Part shown: in pieces, positions 17,643 through 25,714 of the stretch
Position numbering within the stretch: position 1 is the stretch's first letter
Layout of the letters: each line of letters starts with the position of its first letter
Assembly: GCA_902800795.1 (NCBI GenBank)
Contig: CADCFQ010000002.1
Coordinates: 62,001-126,000, forward strand
Source of the DNA: an uncultured Ruminococcus sp.
GTDB taxonomy: Bacteria > Bacillota > Clostridia > Oscillospirales > Ruminococcaceae
Direction: 5' to 3'
Length of the DNA: 64,000 nucleotides
Notes under the pieces: generated by a model
The model's database searches: none
Seen by the model: the letters and a program-made list of their open reading frames with translations, nothing else
Told to the model about the DNA's origin: nothing
Position numbers and translations under genes: made by a program

Positions 17643-18452
17643 ATGATAATGAAAACAGCATTGACCATTGCAGGAAGCGACTGTAGCGGAGGTGCCGGGA
17701 TTCAGGCTGATCTTAAAACGATGACCCTCAACGGCGTTTATGCCATGAGTGCAGTCACAGCTTTAACAGCACAGAATACTACCGGCGTCAGAGCTATACT
17801 GGAGTCGCCTCCCGATTTTCTAAGGCAGCAGATAGATGCGGTATTCGAGGACATTTATCCCGACGCAGTAAAGGTCGGTATGGTATCCTCTGTCAGCCTG
17901 ATCCGTGTGATCGCAGACAGTCTTAAAAGCTACAAGGCTTCAAATATCGTTGTCGACCCTGTAATGGTGGCTACCAGCGGCGCTAAGCTTATCGATGACA
18001 CCGCTATCGAAGAGCTCAAAAAATGCCTGCTGCCTCTTGCCTGTGTTATAACACCCAATATCCCGGAAGCCGAGGTACTGTCGGGAATGAAGATCTCGGG
18101 CGAGGATGATATGGAGGCAGCTGCAAAGGTGATCTATGAGCGCTTCGGCTGTGCAGTGCTCTGCAAGGGCGGACACAGCATCAGCGATGCGAACGATCTG
18201 TTATACAACGCCGACGGCTGTGTATGGTTCAGAGGAAAAAGGATAGACAACCCCAACACCCACGGAACGGGCTGTACGCTTTCAAGCGCTATCGCCGCAA
18301 ACCTTGCAAAGGGCGAAAAGCTTGAAAAGGCTGTGGAGAATGCGAAGAACTATATCTCGGGTGCGCTGGCAGCCCAGCTTGACCTTGGAAAAGGCAGCGG
18401 ACCTATGGATCACGCTTTCAGGATAAACGGAGAAAACAGGGAGGAAAACTAA
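17643..18452 (+). CDS. thiD: hydroxymethylpyrimidine/phosphomethylpyrimidine kinase
   Basis: 269 residues with ThiD features: TIAGSDCSGGAGIQADLKT at the N terminus, VVDPVMVATSG, TPNIPEAEVLSG and NTHGTGCTLSSA near 205-215. It phosphorylates HMP and HMP-P to HMP-PP. AAAGGAG lies 9 nt before ATG 17643. An 85-bp gap separates it from the HAD gene; no promoter is obvious there, so it is probably in the same transcript. Confidence 0.95.
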   Translation: MIMKTALTIAGSDCSGGAGIQADLKTMTLNGVYAMSAVTALTAQNTTGVRAILESPPDFLRQQIDAVFEDIYPDAVKVGMVSSVSLIRVIADSLKSYKASNIVVDPVMVATSGAKLIDDTAIEELKKCLLPLACVITPNIPEAEVLSGMKISGEDDMEAAAKVIYERFGCAVLCKGGHSISDANDLLYNADGCVWFRGKRIDNPNTHGTGCTLSSAIAANLAKGEKLEKAVENAKNYISGALAAQLDLGKGSGPMDHAFRINGENREEN

Positions 18453-18453
18453 A

Positions 18454-19161
18454 ATGAGCGTTATCGGAAATCAGAAATTTGACGGCTATGCCGAGCAGTA
18501 TGACAAGTGGTTTATGGAGAATTCAAACCTTTTTGAAAGCGAGCTGAGGCTCTTCAAAAAGGCTCTGGGAGATATCTCCGGAAAGAAGCTTCTGTCAGTA
18601 GGCTGCGGCAGCGGTCTGTTTGAAAGCTATATAGACAGCTCCATGGTAGAGGGCATCGAGCCCTCCCGTGATATGGGCGAGATTGCAAAAAAGCGTGGAG
18701 TCAACGTTATCTGCTTCGGACTTATAGAGGACGTTGACCTCCCCGAGAACAGCTATGACATAATTTACTTCAACGGCAGCTCCAGCTATATGGAGGACCT
18801 TACCCCCGTATATAAGAAGAGCCTTGCTGCCCTTAAAGACGGCGGAAAGCTGATACTCCTCGATGTTCCAAAGGAGAGCGCATTCGGCTTTATGTATCTG
18901 CTCGGAAAGAGCCTCGGGACATACGAGCATGAATACCTGGAGGGCACGATGCCTGCTCTTCCCTATCCCCTTGCCCTTGCCGCATCCGGAGTATGGCATT
19001 CTACCGAGGAAAAGATAGATGTGCTCAAAAAGCTCGGGATAACAAAATTCAACTTCTATCAGACCCTTGTAAAGAACCCGATGTATACAAACGAAGAGCC
19101 CGAGGAAGTTTCCGACGGCTATAAGAGCGGCGGATACGTTGCTATAATCGCTGAAAAGTAA
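18454..19161 (+). CDS. class I SAM-dependent methyltransferase in thi operon
   Basis: 235 residues. SAM-binding motif I is LLSVGCGSGLFESYI; the acidic strand follows at GIEPSRDMG; motif IV reads YDIIYFNGSSSYM. It starts 1 bp after thiD and has a GGGAGG site, so it is clearly an operon member between thiD and tenA. It is not a known step of thiamine synthesis. It could act on a salvaged thiamine breakdown product or be a passenger. Substrate unknown. Confidence 0.8.
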   Translation: MSVIGNQKFDGYAEQYDKWFMENSNLFESELRLFKKALGDISGKKLLSVGCGSGLFESYIDSSMVEGIEPSRDMGEIAKKRGVNVICFGLIEDVDLPENSYDIIYFNGSSSYMEDLTPVYKKSLAALKDGGKLILLDVPKESAFGFMYLLGKSLGTYEHEYLEGTMPALPYPLALAASGVWHSTEEKIDVLKKLGITKFNFYQTLVKNPMYTNEEPEEVSDGYKSGGYVAIIAEK

Positions 19162-19175
19162 AGGAGTAGCTGAAC

Positions 19176-19823
19176 ATGAAACTTTCCGAGAGATTATTTG
19201 AATCAACAAAGCCCTTCTGGGACAAGGCGGCGCAGAACCCCTTTGTCATAGCTATGGCTGACGGAACCCTTGGCAAAGAGAATTTCAAAGCCTATATGCT
19301 CCAGGATTATTATTATCTGAATGACTATATAAGCATACTGGAACACATGGAGAGCCAGGCAGAAAAGGCTGAGACCAGGGCGTTCCTGAAAGACGCTATC
19401 CAGGCTATCCGATATGAGATGGAAAATCTGCATATCGCTAACATGAAGCAGCTGGGCATAACTGACGAGGATATCAGGACCGTCGGTAAAAACGCTGCTT
19501 GCAGCGAGTATCTGGAATTTCTGAGATCAAATGCGCTGGAAGGAACAGTCCGTGGCCTTACGGCTCTTCTCCAGTGCTCATGGAGCTATGCCTACATAGC
19601 AAAGTCCGTAGCGGATCAGTATGGTGATAAGATCGCAAGCTCACCTTATGCCGACTGGTTCGGCTCCTATACATCGGAGGAATATGTGGGTGCCAATCAG
19701 GCATGGATAGACCTTCTTGACAGTGAGACACAAGACATCAGCGATGATGACATCGAGCTGTCCTGCCGCATATTTGAAAAATGTGCAGCTTTTGAAGACC
19801 GCTTCTGGAAAGCGCTTCTATGA
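19176..19823 (+). CDS. tenA: aminopyrimidine aminohydrolase / thiaminase II
   Basis: 215 residues, all-helical TenA family. The N-terminal PFVIAMADGTL and YMLQDYYYLNDY stretch carries the substrate-binding Asp/Tyr residues, and the catalytic Cys lies in LLQCSWSYA near 135. TenA recovers HMP from degraded thiamine (formylaminopyrimidine). It closes the riboswitch-controlled operon, so the unit can both salvage pyrimidine and thiazole and couple them. No ThiC or ThiG is present here, consistent with a salvage operon. Confidence 0.93.
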   Translation: MKLSERLFESTKPFWDKAAQNPFVIAMADGTLGKENFKAYMLQDYYYLNDYISILEHMESQAEKAETRAFLKDAIQAIRYEMENLHIANMKQLGITDEDIRTVGKNAACSEYLEFLRSNALEGTVRGLTALLQCSWSYAYIAKSVADQYGDKIASSPYADWFGSYTSEEYVGANQAWIDLLDSETQDISDDDIELSCRIFEKCAAFEDRFWKALL

Positions 19824-19872
19824 TATGCTGCTAAAAAACACAACGGGGCTGTTGCACAAACAGCTTCAAGCG

Positions 19873-19916
19873 AAAAAGGTATCTCTCCCCGAAAGTGGGA
19901 GAGGTACCTTTTTCAA
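19873..19916 (+). terminator. terminator of thi operon
   Basis: A 17-bp stem, AAAAAGGTATCTCTCCC (19873-19889) with its partner (19897-19913), CGAAAGT loop and flanking T run. Confidence 0.9.
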
Positions 19917-19962
19917 TATTTAGCGGCTCGTGCATAAGCCGTGCTATAATATCATTCTCCTG

Positions 19963-19991
19963 TTGAAATGCTCTTTGATATGTGGTATTAT
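19963..19991 (+). promoter_or_regulatory. promoter of the large sigma-factor gene
   Basis: TTGAAA (19963-19968), 17-bp spacer, TATTAT (19986-19991). Confidence 0.75.
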
Positions 19992-20087
19992 AAAAGCTGA
20001 AAAATATTTTCAAATACGCCCTAACCAAACAAAGATATCTGCACTATATATACAGAAGCTTCTGAAAAACAAAAGGAGAACACAGAT

Positions 20088-21629
20088 ATGGACAACACCG
20101 AACGCCGTGAAAAAATAGCACAGATGTCTCAGTCTATATTCCAGTACTGCCTGTCACGCACAAGCTCTTATCAGGAATCCGAGGACCTATCCCAGGAGAT
20201 AATATTAGCGCTGTTTGAGAGCATTGAAAATCTTCGTGACGAAAAGGCATTTTACGGTTTTATCTGGCGCACAGCGGACAATATCCTCAAAGGCTGGTAC
20301 AGAGGCAGGGACAAAAGACACACATCCGAGCTTGATGAAGCTATCCCCGACAACTGCTGGGAAAAGCTCGAAGAGCAGGCTTACGAAAACGAACAGCTTC
20401 GCCTTATGACCCGGGAGCTTTCACTTCTTAATTCAAGCTACCGCAGGGTAATGGTGGCGTACTACGTTGACGGTCTTTCGGTGAGGGATATATCCGGTAA
20501 GTTCTCACTTTCGCAGAGCATGGTAAAGTACCTGCTCTTTCAGTCACGCAAACGTATACAGGAGGGCGTAAATATGGAAAGAACATTCGGAGAACTCAGC
20601 TATAAGCCGGTGAGCCTCGAGCTTGTCTTCTGGGGCGGCAAGAATAATTATTGGGGAAAATTTGACAGCAGACTAAGACAGAACATAATGATGGCCTGCT
20701 ATTACAGCAAGCAGAACGAGGAGCAGATAGCTCTTCAGCTTGGAGTGCCCACGGCTTATCTCGAGGACGATATCAGGGAGCTCGTTAAATACGGCCTGCT
20801 CACCGAGAAAAACGGCTTTTATCAGACCAATGTGCCGATAGTCACTAACGAGATCTTCGCCGAGATAAGAAAAGCCAACAATTGCGCTGTGAAAAGCATA
20901 GCCGAAAGCATAAGATCGGCGGTTGATGAAATGATGGACAAGGTGAGGTCTATCGGCTTCTACGGCAGCGATATGCCTGACAACCGTCTCAGGTGGATGC
21001 TCACATCGCTGATACTGCACCTGGCATATATCGATATGTCTATGGGAGAGCAGCCCCTTGATTTCCCGACCGATGTTTTCGGCGATGAGTGTTTCCGCTT
21101 CTTTGCCGAGAAGTCACCTAGCGACCCCTACAGTGTGGGCACCTCTGTTATGTGGAGCGATTACGGGATGATACTTTTCTGGGATGTGCTCATAAACGGC
21201 GAGCGCCTGCACCCGTATATGACCAACGCAAGAGTCGATATGCTCTGCTCGCTGGTCACCCGCCAGCCCGAAACCGATACCGAAAAGCTGGTCTGCGCCG
21301 AGCTTGTAAAGCACGGACTTGCCGTTCACACCGATGAGGGCATCAAGCCGAATTTCCCATGTTTTACCCGTGAACAGGGGGATGAGCTGAACGATATTAT
21401 CCAAAGCACAGGACACAGCATCTGTCAGGACATCCTTTCCCGTGCCGACAGCGTGAGAGATATCCTTATTGACCACACCCCCTCGCACCTTTCGGACTAT
21501 GTAAGCAAAATGGCTCTGCTTCTTTTCTACCGAGAGACCGAGGAGGTCACACAGAGTCTGTGCGAGAGCGGCTGGCTGCTTCCTATGAAAGACGGAATGT
21601 CGGCAACGACTGTTATGTATCTGAAATAA
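20088..21629 (+). CDS. sigma-70 family protein with ~340-residue C-terminal extension
   Basis: 513 residues. The first ~165 residues are an ECF-like sigma factor: region 2 around SEDLSQEIILALFESIENLRDEKAF and region 4 around SVRDISGKFSLSQSMVKYLLF. The remaining ~340 residues are unrelated to sigma factors; residues ~195-255 (EEQIALQLGVPTAYLEDDIRE...LVKYGLL) look like a winged helix. The rest is helical with no membrane segment. ATG at 20088 has AAAAGGAG. There is no anti-sigma neighbour, so the extension may be the sensor or inhibitor. It has its own promoter and terminator. Target genes unknown. Confidence 0.8.
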   Translation: MDNTERREKIAQMSQSIFQYCLSRTSSYQESEDLSQEIILALFESIENLRDEKAFYGFIWRTADNILKGWYRGRDKRHTSELDEAIPDNCWEKLEEQAYENEQLRLMTRELSLLNSSYRRVMVAYYVDGLSVRDISGKFSLSQSMVKYLLFQSRKRIQEGVNMERTFGELSYKPVSLELVFWGGKNNYWGKFDSRLRQNIMMACYYSKQNEEQIALQLGVPTAYLEDDIRELVKYGLLTEKNGFYQTNVPIVTNEIFAEIRKANNCAVKSIAESIRSAVDEMMDKVRSIGFYGSDMPDNRLRWMLTSLILHLAYIDMSMGEQPLDFPTDVFGDECFRFFAEKSPSDPYSVGTSVMWSDYGMILFWDVLINGERLHPYMTNARVDMLCSLVTRQPETDTEKLVCAELVKHGLAVHTDEGIKPNFPCFTREQGDELNDIIQSTGHSICQDILSRADSVRDILIDHTPSHLSDYVSKMALLLFYRETEEVTQSLCESGWLLPMKDGMSATTVMYLK

Positions 21630-21636
21630 GGGCTTG

Positions 21637-21670
21637 GGCATACCTGTCTGACGGGTATGCCTCTTTTTTT
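21637..21670 (+). terminator. terminator of the large sigma-factor gene
   Basis: Stem GGCATACC (21637-21644)/GGTATGCC (21654-21661) followed by seven T. Confidence 0.9.
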
Positions 21671-21778
21671 GCCAAGGAGACCTTTTTTATTGTCGGAATA
21701 CTTGAAAAACGTAATATAATAGTGTAGAATATAGGTCGGAAGCAAAAAAATGATCCCCAAAAATTTTTTTGCAAAAAG

Positions 21779-21805
21779 TGAAACTTTTTTTCTTCCTGTT
21801 GCGAC
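21779..21805 (+). promoter_or_regulatory. candidate ECF-type promoter
   Basis: TGAAAC (21779-21784), a 17-bp T-rich spacer and CGAC (21802-21805), resembling ECF promoters (AAC...CGT-type). It lies about 35 bp upstream of the ECF sigma gene, which would allow autoregulation. A TATAAT at 21715-21720 further upstream could be an additional sigma-A start. Confidence 0.5.
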
Positions 21806-21841
21806 TTATATTATGAAGGCTGATGAAAAAGAGGTGAGACC

Positions 21842-22384
21842 GTGAGCGACAGCAGTGTAAAAGAACGCTTTGTAGAGATCTACGACAAGACCTATGACAG
21901 CGTCTACCGATATCTTATAACAAAGGTCAGTCCCCGGGAGGCTGCCGAAGATATCGTTCAGAACTGTTATCTCGAGTTCTACAAGAAAATGCTTGAGGGC
22001 GAACAGATATTAAGGCCCAAGCACCTTCTCCTGACAATGGCAAAAAGACGTGCGGCGGACTATCACAGGAGCTTCACACAGACAGATAATCTGGATGACA
22101 ACATAGCCATAGCCGATGAGAAGGCTCTCAAAGAACTTGAAAATGACGACAGCTTTGAATATGAGCAGATCATGCAGCTGATAGCTGAATCGGACGATAC
22201 AGCTTACCGCATCTTTTATCTGCATTTCCACTGCGGTCACACACTCGAGAAAACAGCCCGGGAGCTTTCGATGAGCGAATCTACGGTAAAATCAAAGGTA
22301 TACCGCACGCTCAAAAAGCTTAGAAAACAATTAACGGAAGGTGAGGAAAATGCGTTTTTCGGACGGAGTAAACAGATACCATAA
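21842..22384 (+). CDS. ECF-type RNA polymerase sigma factor
   Basis: 180 residues. Region 2 (~10-75) includes EAAEDIVQNCYLEFYKKM; region 4 (~120-170) includes YLHFHCGHTLEKTARELSMSESTVKSKVYR, a clear helix-turn-helix. Translation starts at GTG (21842) after AGAGGTGAG. It overlaps the following membrane anti-sigma-like gene by 35 bp, the usual arrangement for an ECF sigma and its regulator. Confidence 0.92.
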   Translation: MSDSSVKERFVEIYDKTYDSVYRYLITKVSPREAAEDIVQNCYLEFYKKMLEGEQILRPKHLLLTMAKRRAADYHRSFTQTDNLDDNIAIADEKALKELENDDSFEYEQIMQLIAESDDTAYRIFYLHFHCGHTLEKTARELSMSESTVKSKVYRTLKKLRKQLTEGEENAFFGRSKQIP

Positions 22385-23831
22385 CGAAAAGAAAGAAAGC
22401 ATATTGAACTCTGTTCTTGACAGTGCGCAGTCAGGTCCTTCCAACTCAAAAGACAGAGAGGGGATCATTATGACAACAAATGAAAACAACATCGGATCAG
22501 CAAAGGTAAAGACAAAAAAGAGCGGCATCATCGCAGCAGCGTGTGCAGTGCTCGTTCTCGGCGGAGGACTGACGTTTTATGCTATGCAAGGCGGCGGCAA
22601 AGCAGAAATAAAAACATCGCCAATGGCACAGCCCGGTGTTTCATCAGAGCAGGATCTCGGTGAAACCGGCAAGACTGATGACAGCTCTAAAACACTGGAG
22701 CCGGACGCACCGGTAAGCGGCAGCACCGAGTATCTCACAACATACCCCGCAGTAGTTATGGAGCCCAGCGACAAGGGAACTATAGTTGAAGGCTTTGAGG
22801 GCTACAATATTGAGGTAAAGTATCTTTTGGAGGATCTCTGGAAGGGCATCGACAGCTATGCACAGCATTCCTACGGTATAGTGGTTGACGTTTCCGCCAA
22901 AGACGGATACGAGCTGCCGTGGGCAGATGAAGCACAAAAGAAGTTCTCGCACTTTGGAGAAGTGTGGATCGACAACGGTCATACCCAATTCATGTATCTC
23001 CTGGATGCCGACACTGTTTTAAGCTACGGCTATAAGACTCAGAACGAGGACGGAGAGGAAGTTCTTAGATTTGTGATCGCCGCAGATGTCGATGAAGGCT
23101 CTAAGCTCGACAAGGACACAGAGCTTACCTTCAATGTCAATACCGTTTACTGGGGCGTCGGAGATGTCATCTCGACCGAGGGCTCATTCAAGGCTACAGA
23201 GACATTTGACGAAGCAAGAACTCTTGACACGGCTCTTGAGATACCTTATGAGATCATCACAGATGAACCTATCGAGGAACTCAGCGCCACTGACAGCGAG
23301 ACAGAGGAGACCGCTGTAACAACAGCGGCTGAAACAGAAGCAGACGTTGATGAGAACGGTGATGTTGAAGAGCCTGATATACCCTCCGCTGACATGGGCA
23401 TAGGACTTGTCACGAACGACAGCGGCAGGATAACCGAGGGATTCGAGGGGCTGGATATCGAGATCTCCGAGCTGTGGTATGTTCCCGGAGAGAATGTTTA
23501 CGGCGTAGCCTTTAACGTGAGAAAGAAAGACGGTTCACCCCTTGACTGGTCATTTGATGACGCACCCTATTTTATCTACGGCGATCTTGAACCCTTTATG
23601 CAGGCAGCAAATGCCGAAAGCGTTGATATGACAGGCGGCTGGGCAGCAGACAACGATCCCAACACAATGCGTTTCCTGCTCATGTCCACACCGAAGTCCT
23701 CGGGAGCAGAGGCTATCGAGGGTAAAGATATCCCGATAAGCATCGTAGGCATAGCTATCGACGGCAAGGAGGTCGCAACGGGTAATTTCGAGGCAAGCAT
23801 CCGCTATGACCTCAGCAAAGAGATAAGATAA
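22350..23831 (+). CDS. probable transmembrane anti-sigma factor with duplicated extracellular domain
   Basis: 493 residues: ~57-residue cytoplasmic N terminus beginning RFSDGVNRYHNEKKE, one membrane segment (~58-80), then a large exported part. The exported part holds two related domains, the first starting GTIVEGFEGYNIEV (~145) and the second RITEGFEGLDIEI (~355), joined by an acidic Ser/Thr/Glu-rich linker. No ZAS metal motif is visible in the N terminus. Overlap with the ECF gene supports an anti-sigma role, inferred from context. The start at 22350 has AAGGTGAGG. Confidence 0.75.
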   Translation: MRFSDGVNRYHNEKKESILNSVLDSAQSGPSNSKDREGIIMTTNENNIGSAKVKTKKSGIIAAACAVLVLGGGLTFYAMQGGGKAEIKTSPMAQPGVSSEQDLGETGKTDDSSKTLEPDAPVSGSTEYLTTYPAVVMEPSDKGTIVEGFEGYNIEVKYLLEDLWKGIDSYAQHSYGIVVDVSAKDGYELPWADEAQKKFSHFGEVWIDNGHTQFMYLLDADTVLSYGYKTQNEDGEEVLRFVIAADVDEGSKLDKDTELTFNVNTVYWGVGDVISTEGSFKATETFDEARTLDTALEIPYEIITDEPIEELSATDSETEETAVTTAAETEADVDENGDVEEPDIPSADMGIGLVTNDSGRITEGFEGLDIEISELWYVPGENVYGVAFNVRKKDGSPLDWSFDDAPYFIYGDLEPFMQAANAESVDMTGGWAADNDPNTMRFLLMSTPKSSGAEAIEGKDIPISIVGIAIDGKEVATGNFEASIRYDLSKEIR

Positions 23832-23861
23832 AAACAAGCAGAACAAAAGACAGAATAGATC

Positions 23862-23889
23862 ACCGGCAGGGACTTCCCTGCCGGTTTTT
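23862..23889 (+). terminator. terminator of ECF operon
   Basis: ACCGGCAGGG (23862-23871)/CCCTGCCGGT (23876-23885) stem followed by T run. Confidence 0.92.
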
Positions 23890-23901
23890 GCTTGAATATG
23901 C

Positions 23902-23930
23902 TTGAAATATCCTGCGTGATGTGTTATGAT
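23902..23930 (+). promoter_or_regulatory. promoter of histidine phosphatase gene
   Basis: TTGAAA (23902-23907), 17-bp spacer ending TGTG-T, TATGAT (23925-23930). Confidence 0.8.
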
Positions 23931-23969
23931 TGTATCATCGGAAACACTAAAAGAAAGCGAAGTGACAGG

Positions 23970-24653
23970 ATGAAACTTCTGGTTGTAAGACACGGAGAAC
24001 CCAATTATGAAAAGGACTGCCTTACAGAAAACGGCAGGACCCAGGCCCAAAAGCTCGGCGAGAGACTGAACGATGTCGATATCGCTGCGGCCTATGCTTC
24101 GTCAATGGGCAGAGCCTCCGAAACCGCAAGGATAGCCCTTGACGGCAGGGGGATAAAGATAACAGAATGTGACTGGCTGCGTGAATTTAATGTGGGAGTC
24201 CACGACCCCGACATCGAGGGCGCTGTGCCGGCCTGGGATATATGTCCTAAAAATTGGACAGGTATCAAAAACTACTACGACCTTGATACCTTTGCTTTTG
24301 CTGAGGGCACAAGCGGCACAGGCATCTATGAGCGCTATGAAACGCTCAAAAGCGGCCTTGATAAGATGCTTGCAGAGCACGGCCTTCAAAGGACCGGGGG
24401 CTACTACCACGTTACCGGCAGCCACGACAAGACCATAGCGCTGTTCTGCCACTTCGGAGCGACCTGCGTCGTTATCTCCCACCTGCTGGGCATCTCGCCA
24501 ATCGTCACTCTCCAGGGCTTCAGCGCAGAGCCCACAGCCATAGCCACCCTGTGTACCGATGACCGCTTCGGGGCTGATGTGAATTTCAGGATACACGGCT
24601 TCGGAGACATCCACCATATCGGCGGCGGCATAGGCTCGGTGAACTATAAATAG
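23970..24653 (+). CDS. histidine phosphatase family protein
   Basis: 227 residues, phosphoglycerate mutase-like. The catalytic RHGEP motif is at residues 8-12, the conserved Arg/Glu region follows (YASSMGRASETARI) and the second catalytic His lies in ALFCHFGATCVV. It is cytoplasmic; such proteins dephosphorylate small phosphoesters and the substrate is not readable. I chose ATG at 23970, since the upstream in-frame ATG at 23892 precedes the predicted promoter. A 31-bp gap leads to the next gene. Confidence 0.88.
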   Translation: MKLLVVRHGEPNYEKDCLTENGRTQAQKLGERLNDVDIAAAYASSMGRASETARIALDGRGIKITECDWLREFNVGVHDPDIEGAVPAWDICPKNWTGIKNYYDLDTFAFAEGTSGTGIYERYETLKSGLDKMLAEHGLQRTGGYYHVTGSHDKTIALFCHFGATCVVISHLLGISPIVTLQGFSAEPTAIATLCTDDRFGADVNFRIHGFGDIHHIGGGIGSVNYK

Positions 24654-24684
24654 CTATTGCTGGCGACAAAAAGGAGCGGACGCA

Positions 24685-25065
24685 ATGTTTGACAGTGAAT
24701 TTGCAAGGGTGTATTTTATAGAGAAAGACAATGTGGTCTTTCATCTGTGGAAAAAGGAAGCTCACTTTGATGACTACCGCAAGCCGGTAATGGCGGCGCT
24801 GGAGCTTATAAAGGAGCACCAGAGCATCATCTTTGTGGTGGATGCGAGAAACGGCTTCGAGGACACTCCGGAGGATGTGGAGTGGGGATTTGAATATTTC
24901 CTCCCGGAGCTTAAAAAAGCCGGAGTGAGATACTGGGGCTTTATCACAGAAAAAGACTGCGCTATCGAGGGCGAGATAGACCTCTGGACGAGAGAGATAA
25001 AAAAGAACTTCAAGCTCATAAGAGCGCAGAGCTATTCGGAAATACTAAGACAGATCCGGGGGTAA
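24685..25065 (+). CDS. uncharacterised 126-residue protein, STAS/SpoIIAA-like fold possible
   Basis: Small cytoplasmic protein with alternating strands and helices: FARVYFIEKDNVVFHLW, HQSIIFVVDARNGFEDTPEDVEW, GVRYWGFIT. The pattern of an internal hydrophobic strand ending in VVDARN followed by helices resembles SpoIIAA-like/STAS domains, but this is a weak resemblance. AAAAAGGAG precedes ATG 24685. It follows the histidine phosphatase gene by 31 bp and probably shares its transcript. No function assigned. Confidence 0.75.
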   Translation: MFDSEFARVYFIEKDNVVFHLWKKEAHFDDYRKPVMAALELIKEHQSIIFVVDARNGFEDTPEDVEWGFEYFLPELKKAGVRYWGFITEKDCAIEGEIDLWTREIKKNFKLIRAQSYSEILRQIRG

Positions 25066-25095
25066 AAAACAGAGTAAAAAAATTGTGTTCATCGA

Positions 25096-25109
25096 AAACG
25101 ATTGCGTTT
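25096..25109. promoter_or_regulatory. candidate LacI-type operator
   Basis: AAACG-ATTG-CGTTT, an inverted repeat with central CG pairs, about 65 bp upstream of the next promoter. Similar to the site at 2980. Confidence 0.35.
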
Positions 25110-25173
25110 CAAAAATACGCCGAAACCGCCTATTTATGGGGTTTTCCTTAATTATTTGTTCAAAGCCTGGCCG

Positions 25174-25202
25174 TTGATTCGTTCACACATTGGTGCTAGA
25201 AT
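25174..25202 (+). promoter_or_regulatory. promoter of the 50-residue protein gene
   Basis: TTGATT (25174-25179), 17-bp spacer, TAGAAT (25197-25202). Confidence 0.75.
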
Positions 25203-25260
25203 GAAAGCATGAAAAACCGGTAACCAGTCTCCGTGTGTGAATTTGAAAGAGGATGATCTT

Positions 25261-25413
25261 ATGGCATTGTTCGGAGAGACCTATGAAGTGGCATACACAA
25301 AGAAAGGCATAAACTTCATTGTCGAGATCAGGGCTTCGAGCCTTCAGAAAGCAAAAGAGAAATTCGGCAAGAAATACGGCCTTTGTGAAAATGTCAGATT
25401 CAAGCTGAAATAA
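25261..25413 (+). CDS. small basic protein of 50 residues
   Basis: The frame begins MALFGETYEVAYTKKG and ends NVRFKLK. It has GAGG about 10 nt upstream of ATG, its own promoter and a strong terminator 17 bp after the stop, which together make it a real gene. It is basic at the C-terminal half (KAKEKFGKKYG) and has a beta-beta-helix-like pattern, with one Cys. I do not recognise the family. No signal peptide or membrane segment. Confidence 0.72.
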   Translation: MALFGETYEVAYTKKGINFIVEIRASSLQKAKEKFGKKYGLCENVRFKLK

Positions 25414-25429
25414 GCAAAAGCTATCACGG

Positions 25430-25462
25430 AGCACCTTCGCATTGTGCGGAGGTGCTTTTTTT
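25430..25462 (+). terminator. terminator after small protein
   Basis: AGCACCTTCGCA (25430-25441)/TGCGGAGGTGCT (25445-25456) with one G-U pair, then seven T. Confidence 0.92.
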
Positions 25463-25480
25463 GCGCCAAAGCACAAACCA

Positions 25481-25517
25481 AGCGGACAGCCCCCAACACG
25501 GAGCTGTCCGCTTTTTC
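25481..25517. terminator. second hairpin between convergent genes
   Basis: AGCGGACAGC (25481-25490)/GCTGTCCGCT (25503-25512) followed by T run on the plus strand; it may also serve the convergent minus-strand unit. Confidence 0.7.
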
Positions 25518-25710
25518 ACTTTGCATTCTTTTCTATATCCTCGTCGCTTATCGTTTTGCCAACATCCCAGCCCATTTCATATGCAAGCCTGTCGTATACC
25601 CTGACCTGTCTGCCGTCATCAAGCGTCAGCGTGACAAGGGGCTCCTCTCCCGGCATAAAGCCTTCACAGCCGTTGTCAGGCTCGAGGAGGTCTGTTATCG
25701 TGTGAAGCAT
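25516..25710 (-). CDS. small uncharacterised acidic protein (64 residues)
   Basis: Starts MLHTITDLLEPDNG at ATG 25710 with GAAGGTGG upstream, 4 bp after the stop of the flavin reductase-rubredoxin gene, so they are co-transcribed. It contains a beta-hairpin-like LVTLTLDDGRQVRVYD and an acidic C-terminal SDEDIEKNAK. The same frame extends upstream through the rubredoxin repeats, but that extension is out of frame with a real gene and is not coding. Function unknown. Confidence 0.7.
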   Translation of the reverse strand: MLHTITDLLEPDNGCEGFMPGEEPLVTLTLDDGRQVRVYDRLAYEMGWDVGKTISDEDIEKNAK

Positions 25711-25714
25711 ACGA

